This document shows, in pieces, positions 52,749-59,716 of a DNA stretch of 59,716 nt. The translations under genes and the position numbers were made by a program. Position 1 is the stretch's first letter. Every line of letters starts with the position of its first letter. This DNA is from JAGOGN01 sp036652735. Lineage in GTDB: Bacteria > Bacillota > Clostridia > Lachnospirales > Lachnospiraceae. Under the pieces are notes generated by a model. That model was not told the origin of the DNA. It saw nothing but the letters and a program-made list of their open reading frames with translations, and made no database searches. The stretch lies in the NCBI GenBank assembly GCA_036652735.1, contig JAVVVI010000009.1, positions 1 through 59,716 of the forward strand, in the 5' to 3' direction.

Positions 52749-55700
52749 ATGAGTAAACATGCAATTCGAAAAGATTTTAGAGTCGAAATTAAGAAGAGCA
52801 TCAGCAGATTTTTATCTATTTTCTGTATTGTTGCCCTGGGAGTTGCTTTTTTCTCAGGAATTCGGTCTGCGGAACCGGATATGCGGATTTCCTATGATGA
52901 GTATTTTGATGAACAGAATCTTTCAGATATTACCATTATAAGTACCATGGGATTGACACAGGAAGATTTGGATGCAGTGGATCAAATGAAAGAAGTATCT
53001 TTGGTACAGGGAGAGAATACTGCAGATTTCTTGTGTAATAAAGGCGGAAATGACATGGTAATTCAGGTCATGACAATGCCGGATACATTAAACAAACCGG
53101 TGCTGGAATCCGGGAAATGGGCAAAAAATTCGGATGAATGTGTTATGGACCTTGCGTTTGCAAAAACGAGAGATTATCAAATTGGAGATACCATTTTACT
53201 TACGCTAAATTCCAAAGATAAAGATGTAACAGATACTCTTTGTACCGATGAATTTAAGATAACAGGATTTGTCAGTTCGCCATTATTTATTACTTTTGGC
53301 AGAGGGAGTAGCTCTCTGGGACAAGGGGAAATCAATGGTTTTATTTTGGTTAATAAAAATAGTTTCCACACAGATTATTTCACCAGAATGAGTGTAAGCG
53401 TAGAAGGAGCGAAGGAAAAAACTTCTTTTACCCATTCCTATGACAGCGCGATGGAAGATACAGCGAATCAAATAGAAGATAGGATTGCAAAACAGCAATG
53501 TGAGAAGCGCTATGCAGAGATTAAGAAGGATGCCCAGGATGAGCTTGACAATGGACAGAAAAAAATCGATGATGCTATAGAAAAGATGCAGCGGGAACTA
53601 AAAAAGGCAAAAACAGAACTGGAAGATGGACAGACAAAGATTCTGGATGCAAAAAAAGAAATTCAAACAAAAGAGCAGGATCTGAAGAATGGAAAGGAAC
53701 AGCTGGAACAAAAGAAGCGTGAACTGAACTCTGCCCGTGAAAAATTATATGCAGCCCAAAACAAACTAGAGGCCGGAGAAAAGAAGCTCAAAGAGGGGTT
53801 TGCGCAATATGAAAGTGGAAAAGCGCGGTATGATGCAGCCTGTGAACAATTAAAATTGGCAATGGAGAATCCTGAGTATGTGCCGGACGAGGCGTTTCTA
53901 ACGCAGTTGGAAATTCAGAAGAGAACATTGGAGCAGACAAAAATAACCTTAGACCAGAAAAATATTTCATTCAAACAAAGTAAAAAGAAACTGGAAACCT
54001 CAATAAATCAGGTTAATTCCGGATTTAATACAATTCATGAAAAAGAGTCTGAGATTGAAAAAGGAAAAAAGGAGATTCAAAAAGGAAAAAATAAATTAAA
54101 AAAGAAACAAAAAGAACTGGATCAGGGTTTTCTTGATTATAAAAAAGAAAAAGAAGAAGCAGAAGAAAAAATTGCAAAGGAACAAAAAAAGATAGAGGAA
54201 GGAACCCAAGATTTACTTGCTGTTAAATTACCAAAATGGCATGTTTTATTAAGAGAATTTAATCCGGGATATACGGAGTGCGGAGAGAATGCAGATCGAA
54301 TTGCAGCCATTGGAAAAGTATTTCCAATTATCTTTTTCTTGGTGGCAGCCCTAATTAGTCTTACTACAATGACGCGAATGGTAGATGAGCAGAGAACCTT
54401 AATTGGAACCTATAAGGCCCTTGGTTACAGCAAGTTTTCCATTGCAGGGAAATATATCTGGTACGCACTGCTTGCAACTTTTTTTGGAAGTTTTGCAGGG
54501 ATTTTTATTGGAGAAAAAATTATACCCGGCGTGATTATTGAAGCCTATCGGATTATGTATCCATATATTCCAAATGTATTGATTCCATATCAGTGGTCTT
54601 ATGGACTGTTTGCTACGTTTGCATCCTTAATTTGTACCATTGGTGCAACAGCCATTGCCTGTTACCGGGAATTATCCTCTGCACCGGCAAATCTTATGCG
54701 TCCGGTTCCACCGGTTACTGGAAAACGAATTCTATTAGAACGGGCGACCATTATTTGGAAACGAATTTCTTTTTCACAAAAAGCCACTTTACGTAATCTA
54801 TTTCGTTATAAAAAAAGATTTTTTATGACAATTTTAGGAATTGGTGGATGTATGGCTTTAATTGTTGTTGGATTTGGACTTCGTGATTCCATTACGAAGA
54901 TTGCAGATATTCAATTTGATGAAATTCAAAAATATGATGCCATGATTTTAACATCGGAAGACGAAAAAGATGCTCTGAACAATGTTGATAGCATCTTAGA
55001 GCAAAGCTCCGATGTAGAACAGTATACCAATGTATTTTTTAATGCAGTGAATACCAGTGGAAAAGATTATACTACAGAAGCGTATTTATACGTACCAGAA
55101 GATCCAGCACAACAAAAGGATTTTACAGTGCTTCGTACAAGAGTTGGAAAAAAGAAAATCAAATTAGAGGATAATGGAGTTGTAATCTCGGAAAAATTAG
55201 CGAAGTTAATGGATGTAAAAGTAGGAGACAGTATAACCATTCATTATAATGAAAAGGATGTACAGGTTCCAATTACGGCTATTACGGAGATGTATTTAAG
55301 GCATTATATCTATATGACACCAACGTTGTATAAAGCGGTTTTTCATGAAGAGCCTCAGATGCATACCATTCTCTATAAAGGAAAAGAAGGAGTCGATTAT
55401 AAAAAAATCGGAGAGTCCTTGCTGACGATGGATCAGGTTCAGAATGTTTCCTACCTGGAGACATCCAGAGAACAATTAAGTCATATGCTTGGAAGTCTTG
55501 ATTTGGTCATTGTAGTGTTGATTACAGCGGCAGGGCTCTTAGCATTTGTAGTTCTATATAACTTGAACAATATTAATATTGAGGAGAGAAAAAGAGAACT
55601 GGCATCCATTAAAGTGCTTGGATTTTATAATGGAGAACTGGCAGCATATGTATATAGAGAAAATATTTTATTAACCTTAATTGGAATGGCATTTGGACTT

Positions 55701-55898
55701 TTGTTTGGGAAATACTTATTGCGATTTATTATTGTAACAGTAGAGGTAGAGAATTGTATGTTTGGACGCAGTATCAATGGCTCCAGTTATCTTATCAGCC
55801 TTTTACTTACACTGCTGTTTTCGATATTAGTAAATCTTGTAATGTACATAAAAATAAAGAATATAGACATGATTGAATCATTGAAAAGCGTAGAATAA
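52749..55898 (+). CDS. FtsX-family ABC transporter permease with long extracytoplasmic coiled coil
   Basis: A 1049-residue membrane protein. One N-terminal helix (FLSIFCIVALGVAFFSGI), a large outside region that includes a charged coiled coil (about residues 245-500, rich in K/E/Q with repeated ELxxGQKKI units), three helices (about 515-660), a second membrane-adjacent domain and a C-terminal FtsX set of helices. This is the layout of two-repeat FtsX/MacB-like permeases. The partner ATPase (MacB/LolD type) is not adjacent, because the next ABC ATPase belongs with a different permease. Start ATG 52749 follows GAGGGAGGG. Confidence 0.85.
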   Translation: MSKHAIRKDFRVEIKKSISRFLSIFCIVALGVAFFSGIRSAEPDMRISYDEYFDEQNLSDITIISTMGLTQEDLDAVDQMKEVSLVQGENTADFLCNKGGNDMVIQVMTMPDTLNKPVLESGKWAKNSDECVMDLAFAKTRDYQIGDTILLTLNSKDKDVTDTLCTDEFKITGFVSSPLFITFGRGSSSLGQGEINGFILVNKNSFHTDYFTRMSVSVEGAKEKTSFTHSYDSAMEDTANQIEDRIAKQQCEKRYAEIKKDAQDELDNGQKKIDDAIEKMQRELKKAKTELEDGQTKILDAKKEIQTKEQDLKNGKEQLEQKKRELNSAREKLYAAQNKLEAGEKKLKEGFAQYESGKARYDAACEQLKLAMENPEYVPDEAFLTQLEIQKRTLEQTKITLDQKNISFKQSKKKLETSINQVNSGFNTIHEKESEIEKGKKEIQKGKNKLKKKQKELDQGFLDYKKEKEEAEEKIAKEQKKIEEGTQDLLAVKLPKWHVLLREFNPGYTECGENADRIAAIGKVFPIIFFLVAALISLTTMTRMVDEQRTLIGTYKALGYSKFSIAGKYIWYALLATFFGSFAGIFIGEKIIPGVIIEAYRIMYPYIPNVLIPYQWSYGLFATFASLICTIGATAIACYRELSSAPANLMRPVPPVTGKRILLERATIIWKRISFSQKATLRNLFRYKKRFFMTILGIGGCMALIVVGFGLRDSITKIADIQFDEIQKYDAMILTSEDEKDALNNVDSILEQSSDVEQYTNVFFNAVNTSGKDYTTEAYLYVPEDPAQQKDFTVLRTRVGKKKIKLEDNGVVISEKLAKLMDVKVGDSITIHYNEKDVQVPITAITEMYLRHYIYMTPTLYKAVFHEEPQMHTILYKGKEGVDYKKIGESLLTMDQVQNVSYLETSREQLSHMLGSLDLVIVVLITAAGLLAFVVLYNLNNINIEERKRELASIKVLGFYNGELAAYVYRENILLTLIGMAFGLLFGKYLLRFIIVTVEVENCMFGRSINGSSYLISLLLTLLFSILVNLVMYIKIKNIDMIESLKSVE

Positions 55899-55968
55899 AA
55901 GACACAAAGAAGAGGAACCATCATATCATACTATAGGTACAGAAAATGAGTGGTGGGAAATCTTTATA

Positions 55969-56715
55969 ATGAAAAAAATAATAGAGTTTAGGCAGGTAGG
56001 GTACTCTTATCACACAAAAACAGGGGAAACGGCAGCTTTAACAGAGTTTAATCTGGAGATCTTCCAGGGCGAATTTTTAGCAGTCGTAGGACCAAGTGGG
56101 TGTGGTAAGAGTACTCTTTTATCTTTACTGGCAGGACTGATGGAACCGGAGAAGGGCCATATTTTTTACGGGGAAAATAGATATAATTTTGGATATATGC
56201 TTCAAAAAGATCAGCTTCTTGAATGGAGAACTATAGAAAAAAATATTCTCCTTGGATTACAAATTCAGAAGAAACAAACCGATGAACATAAGAAAAAAAT
56301 AAAGGATAAGGCAAAAGAATATGGATTGGAACATTTTTTAATGATGCACCCATCCCAGCTCTCGGGAGGTATGCGGCAAAGAGCAGCACTATTACGTACT
56401 CTGGCAGTGGATCCGGAAATATTATTATTAGACGAACCATTTTCAGCCCTGGATTATCAAACGAGGTTAAATGTATCAGATGACATAGGACGATTAATAA
56501 AAAGAGAGGGTAAAACTGCAATTTTAGTAACCCATGACCTTTCAGAAGCCATTAGTCTTGCAGATCGTATTGTTGTTTTATCAAGGCGCCCGGGAACAAA
56601 ACGTTGTGAACTGTGCATTCAGTTTCCCAAGGAACTGACTCCTCTTATGAGAAGAAACCAGGTGGAATTTAAAGACTATTTTAATCGTCTATGGGAGGAA
56701 ATTAATAATGAATGA
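55969..56715 (+). CDS. ABC transporter ATP-binding protein (nitrate/sulfonate/taurine or thiamine-precursor type)
   Basis: A 248-residue ATPase of the SsuB/TauB/ThiZ group. Walker A GPSGCGKST (near residue 44), Q-loop MLQKDQLLEWR, signature LSGGMRQR, Walker B LLLDEPFSALD and H-loop LVTHDLSEAI. It overlaps the permease gene by eight bases, so they form one importer. Ligand class cannot be set from the ATPase. Confidence 0.9.
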   Translation: MKKIIEFRQVGYSYHTKTGETAALTEFNLEIFQGEFLAVVGPSGCGKSTLLSLLAGLMEPEKGHIFYGENRYNFGYMLQKDQLLEWRTIEKNILLGLQIQKKQTDEHKKKIKDKAKEYGLEHFLMMHPSQLSGGMRQRAALLRTLAVDPEILLLDEPFSALDYQTRLNVSDDIGRLIKREGKTAILVTHDLSEAISLADRIVVLSRRPGTKRCELCIQFPKELTPLMRRNQVEFKDYFNRLWEEINNE

Positions 56716-57511
56716 GCCAATATCTAAAAATCAAAGATTATATTTGCAAAAAATAAAAAGAACAAGAACTCAAGTGAGAATCTGGCGCAGTATGATTCTG
56801 ATTGTTTTTTTGGTACAGTGGGAACTTACAGCAAGACTTGGCTGGATTGATTCCTTTTTATTTAGCAGTCCGGGAAGAGTGATTCATTGTTTTCTGGATT
56901 TATGGAAAGAATCGTTGATTATGCAAGCGACAGGAATTACGCTATTGGAAACCGTAATCAGTTTTTTACTTGTGACGATGTTAACCTTAGTAGTAACAAT
57001 ACTGCTTTGGTTTAGCAGTAAAGCGTCACAGGTATTAGAGCCATATATGGTGGTATTAAACAGCCTGCCAAAATCAGCACTGGCTCCTTTATTCATTGTA
57101 TGGTTTGGTGCAAACCCAAAGACCATTATTGTGACAGGTAGTTCAATTGCCATATTTGGCTCTATATTAAGCCTGTATACGGCGTTTCAGGAGGTGGACA
57201 GTGAATCGGTTAAACTCATCTATACCTTAGGAGGAAAGCGATCAGACGTTCTATGGCACATACTTCTTCCAAGTAATATACCGGTACTCTCCAATCTTAT
57301 GAAAGTAAATATAGGACTTTGTCTTGTAGGGGTTGTAATTGGAGAATTTATGGCTGGAAGAAACGGGCTTGGATATTTGATTATATATGGAAGTCAGGTG
57401 TTCAAAATGGATTGGGTGATTCTTTCGATTTTGATTCTATGTATCATTGCCGTGGGATTATATCAGACAATTGCTCTTTTTGAAAAAAAAATATTAAAGA
57501 ACTTTCTGTGA
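56708..57511 (+). CDS. ABC transporter permease (SsuC/TauC/ThiX type)
   Basis: A 267-residue permease with about six transmembrane helices and the BPD_transp_1 loop EFMAGRNGLGYLI. KSALAPLFIVWFGANPKTIIVTG is typical of the nitrate/sulfonate/thiamine-precursor family. It is the partner of the ATPase just upstream. No substrate-binding lipoprotein gene lies next to it, so the complete importer must borrow one from elsewhere in the genome. Confidence 0.9.
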   Translation: MNEPISKNQRLYLQKIKRTRTQVRIWRSMILIVFLVQWELTARLGWIDSFLFSSPGRVIHCFLDLWKESLIMQATGITLLETVISFLLVTMLTLVVTILLWFSSKASQVLEPYMVVLNSLPKSALAPLFIVWFGANPKTIIVTGSSIAIFGSILSLYTAFQEVDSESVKLIYTLGGKRSDVLWHILLPSNIPVLSNLMKVNIGLCLVGVVIGEFMAGRNGLGYLIIYGSQVFKMDWVILSILILCIIAVGLYQTIALFEKKILKNFL

Positions 57512-57580
57512 AGAGTCTTTTCATTTCTTTCTATATGTGATAAATATATAGAGTGAGAAAAGAAAGATTGGAGAAGAAAA

Positions 57581-58726
57581 GTGAATAAAAAGAAAAATAT
57601 CAAACTATTTATTATCATAATTGCAATCATTGCCGTTGTGATCGCTACTGTATTGATTTGTTTTGCTGTAATTGTTCCAGGTAACAAGAAAGATTCTGCA
57701 ACAAAAAAAACCACTTCAAAAAATGAAAAATATGATGTATATGATTATGTCAAAGTGGGGGATTACAAAGGGGTGAAGGCAAATCGAATTATTCCGGAAG
57801 TTACGGAAGAAGCATTACAGACATCCATCCAGGATTTGTTGGAATCCAAAAAAGAATATTCAAATGTTAAAAATCGTGGCATGAAGAGTGGAGACAAAGT
57901 GAACATTGATTTTGCAGGAAAGATTGATGGCAAGGAATTTGATGGCGGAAGTGCGAAATCTTACGAATATGAAGTGGGCCAGGGCGGCATGATTGCCGGA
58001 TTTGATGAAGGCCTTTATGGTGCAAAAGCAAAAGAAAAAGTTACACTGAACTTAACCTTTCCAAAAGATTATCAAACCAAAGAGGTTGCCGGAAAAGATG
58101 TTGTGTTTGAAGTAACCGTGAATTCTATTAAGGAAGTGAGTAAAATACCGGAGTGGAATGACAAATTTGCAGAGAAAGCATCGGAAGGGAAGTTCAAAAC
58201 AGCAAAGGAATACGAAGCATCCATAAAAGAAGAGCTTCAAAAAAAGGCTGAAAAATCCAGTGATGATACATTAAAATCAGATGTTTGGAATGCTGTATTT
58301 GCAAATATGAAAATAGATGGATATCCTGAAAATCTTTATAACAATATGTATGAATCAGTCTCAAAAAACATTGAGAATTCTGCAGCACAGTGGGGAATGA
58401 CCAGTAAGGACTACCTTGAAAATTTTGCTGGAATGACCATGAAAGAATATGTGGTGCGTTATGTGGAATCTCAGATGGTGAGTGAAGCACTGATTGATAA
58501 AGCAAAGCTTTCTTTAAGTGACAGTGAATATAAAACAATGGCTGAGGATTATATGAACACAATGGGTGCAAAGTCAGTAGAAGAGATGGAAGGGTATTAT
58601 GGAAAAGAAGCCCTGCAGGAATATTTTTTATCAGAAAAACTCTATAATTATTTAGTAGATGAGGCAACCATCACAGATGTTACCCAAGAAGAATATGATA
58701 ATATAAATAAAAAATCAGAAAAGTAA
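57581..58726 (+). CDS. Membrane-anchored trigger-factor-like peptidyl-prolyl isomerase
   Basis: 381 residues. An uncleaved N-terminal hydrophobic helix (about 8-32, no lipobox) is followed by a flexible S/T/K linker, an FKBP domain (about 95-185: GDKVNIDFAGKIDGKEFDGGSA, GFDEGLYGAKAKEKVTLNLTFP) and a trigger-factor C-terminal helical domain to the end. The ribosome-binding domain of cytosolic trigger factor is replaced by the anchor, so it should help fold secreted proteins outside the cell. Starts at GTG 57581 behind GGAG. It is convergent with the next gene, six bases apart. Confidence 0.87.
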   Translation: MNKKKNIKLFIIIIAIIAVVIATVLICFAVIVPGNKKDSATKKTTSKNEKYDVYDYVKVGDYKGVKANRIIPEVTEEALQTSIQDLLESKKEYSNVKNRGMKSGDKVNIDFAGKIDGKEFDGGSAKSYEYEVGQGGMIAGFDEGLYGAKAKEKVTLNLTFPKDYQTKEVAGKDVVFEVTVNSIKEVSKIPEWNDKFAEKASEGKFKTAKEYEASIKEELQKKAEKSSDDTLKSDVWNAVFANMKIDGYPENLYNNMYESVSKNIENSAAQWGMTSKDYLENFAGMTMKEYVVRYVESQMVSEALIDKAKLSLSDSEYKTMAEDYMNTMGAKSVEEMEGYYGKEALQEYFLSEKLYNYLVDEATITDVTQEEYDNINKKSEK

Positions 58727-58732
58727 GTATTA

Positions 58733-59317
58733 TTAAAAAGAGAGCGAATCAAGGAAAGTGATCTTAAGTGGTTCAAAAGCACTTATGGTAAGGAGATACC
58801 CCTGGGAAAGACAATAGGTCTTTTGAAAGACAGAAGCAGGAATTTCCAGGGAATTTAAAGATACTGTAATTCCCTGCCCGGTCAACTTCAGATAGCTCTC
58901 TTTTTGTGTCCATAATTTTAGAAAAGTATAGGAATAGTCCGAACAATGAGCAAGCTGGTCCAGTTCAAAAGGAGTACAGGACCGGGAGGATAAATGGGGA
59001 GACATGGGGCGTTTAAGCTCTACATCAATACCCAGGGGAGTTGTGGAGAACCCGCAGGCAATTAACCCCTTGCTGTGAGAAAGATTAAAGTGACAATTCT
59101 TTTTGTCTAAATAAGGTTTCCCATGGGCCTGAAATAAAAGGGCAGCTTCCTGAAAGGGAACACCAAATTCTCTTGGAAAACAGTATTCCAGAAGGTGTTG
59201 TTTTGCAACTTGTTCGGAAGAAATTCGGTTTGGAAAAGTCTCTGCTGCATTATAGTAAGCGAGATAGATGTTACATAAAGCAGATTTTTTAGGTGGAATG
59301 TCTTTTATATGGTCCAT
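58733..59317 (-). CDS. 4'-phosphopantetheinyl transferase (Sfp type)
   Basis: 194 residues. It moves phosphopantetheine from CoA to a carrier-protein serine. Seen: FNLSHSKGLIACGFS, the Mg-binding GIDVE (D98, E100) and WTQKESYLKLTGQG (W136, K139, E140, K144). Length fits the compact Sfp family. The start is ATG 59317 behind GGAGG. A TTG 12 bases upstream overlaps that site and is rejected. No NRPS or PKS gene is here, so the carrier protein is unknown (fatty-acid ACP or one elsewhere). Confidence 0.92.
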   Translation of the reverse strand: MDHIKDIPPKKSALCNIYLAYYNAAETFPNRISSEQVAKQHLLEYCFPREFGVPFQEAALLFQAHGKPYLDKKNCHFNLSHSKGLIACGFSTTPLGIDVELKRPMSPHLSSRSCTPFELDQLAHCSDYSYTFLKLWTQKESYLKLTGQGITVSLNSLEIPASVFQKTYCLSQGYLLTISAFEPLKITFLDSLSF

Positions 59318-59420
59318 TTCAACCTCCAATGGATTCTTTGATTTTGAATTTAATGTTAGTATAGCAAAAATTTAAAAAAATAACAATTTGTTTTGTTTCT
59401 TAATATTGTGTAAAAAGGGC

Positions 59421-59449
59421 TTGCATTTTCCAAAAAAAATGGATATAAT
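59421..59449 (+). promoter_or_regulatory. Promoter of tRNA-Thr
   Basis: TTGCAT (59421-59426), 17 bp, TATAAT (59444-59449), 37 bp before the tRNA. Confidence 0.65.
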
Positions 59450-59486
59450 AGCTAAGGATTGTTGCAAGGAACAAATCGGAAGTTGT

Positions 59487-59558
59487 GCTACTGTGGCTCA
59501 ATGGCAGAGCAGCTCATTCGTAATGAGCAGGTTGTCAGTTCGATTCTGACCAGTAGCT
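59487..59558 (+). tRNA. tRNA-Thr (anticodon CGT)
   Basis: Cloverleaf with acceptor GCTACTG/CAGTAGC, D arm GCTC/GAGC, anticodon stem GCTCA/TGAGC and loop TTCGTAA (anticodon CGT, reads ACG), T arm GTCAG/CTGAC with TTCGATT. CCA is not encoded. It stands alone. Confidence 0.96.
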
Positions 59559-59577
59559 TTATAAGGGCAAATGAAAA

Positions 59578-59620
59578 ACAGCTGCCGCACTGAAAAGGGT
59601 GTGGTTTGTTGCTTTTTTTT
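59578..59620 (+). terminator. Terminator after tRNA-Thr
   Basis: CAGC-TG-CCGCAC pairs with GTGTGG-TTT-GTTG, followed by C and eight or more T's. Confidence 0.65.
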
Positions 59621-59667
59621 TGAGAAGAATTATCCTTTACAGTGATTTGGTTTGCTAAAAAGTTATC

Positions 59668-59696
59668 TTGACAGTGTATTCGGAATCCGATATATT
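59668..59696 (+). promoter_or_regulatory. Promoter of a gene beyond the window, with inverted repeat in the spacer
   Basis: TTGACA (59668-59673), 17 bp, TATATT (59691-59696). TCGGA-A-TCCGA (59680-59690) fills the spacer end and could be an operator. Confidence 0.55.
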
Positions 59697-59716
59697 GGGA
59701 TATAGTAATAAATGTT

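Noticed and set aside
1..59716. CRISPR arrays, prophage or toxin-antitoxin loci
   Set aside because: No regularly spaced direct repeats, phage structural genes or recognisable toxin pairs were found.

Overview
The window looks like a chromosome segment from an AT-rich, spore-forming, probably motile anaerobe of the Clostridia, most likely a member of the Lachnospiraceae. The reasons are the spoIIIA, spoIVA, spoIIM, spoIVB and spo0A genes, strong Gram-positive Shine-Dalgarno sites, frequent GTG/TTG starts, an oxygen-sensitive two-subunit L-serine dehydratase, an Nfn-type flavoprotein pair, a CoA-transferase pair and two chemoreceptors. Gene content is mostly core and collinear. There is no prophage, CRISPR array or insertion sequence. 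The one mobile element is a group II intron.

Layout. 1-16 kb: serine dehydratase (5' end cut by the window edge), a LUD protein, an ABC exporter, two CobW-type metal GTPases, CoA-transferase subunits, NfnA/NfnB, a double-Cache chemoreceptor, a NiCo riboswitch with its cation-efflux gene, and a second chemoreceptor. 15-29 kb: spoIVA, a purine-salvage pair, alaS, rpsU, the complete spoIIIAA-AH operon and prfC. 29-40 kb: trxA, SOS-controlled recA with recX, rny, spoIIM, xerD, tRNA-Arg, an SH3-domain membrane protein, a small helical protein, rluF and ligA. 40-51 kb: the conserved block Asp23-nusB-xseA-xseB-ispA-dxs-tlyA-nadK-argR-recN-spoIVB-spo0A. 51-59.7 kb: a DUF5688-like gene split by an ORF-less group II intron, a FtsX-type permease, a two-gene ABC importer, a membrane-anchored trigger-factor-like foldase, a phosphopantetheinyl transferase and tRNA-Thr.

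The most notable element is the 768-nt group II intron on the minus strand (51020-51787). It has a GUGCG 5' end, a recognisable domain V, an AY 3' end and no reverse transcriptase. Removing it joins 751 nt and 158 nt of exon into one intact 302-codon frame, so the host gene probably works only after RNA splicing by a maturase encoded elsewhere. Other notable items are the NiCo riboswitch whose terminator captures part of the aptamer, a CobW GTPase fused to a YcgQ/DUF1980-like domain, a promoter that fires straight into a terminator between trxA and recA, sigma-E-type promoters before spoIIIA and spoIIM, and a hairpin that buries the ribosome site of an unknown gene.

Three 100-N gaps are present. 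Two are flanked by identical 55-bp ends and look like unmerged contig overlaps. Collapsing them leaves the chemoreceptor gene intact and makes the SH3-protein gene continuous. The third gap removes the end of spoIVB and the sequence up to the spo0A promoter.
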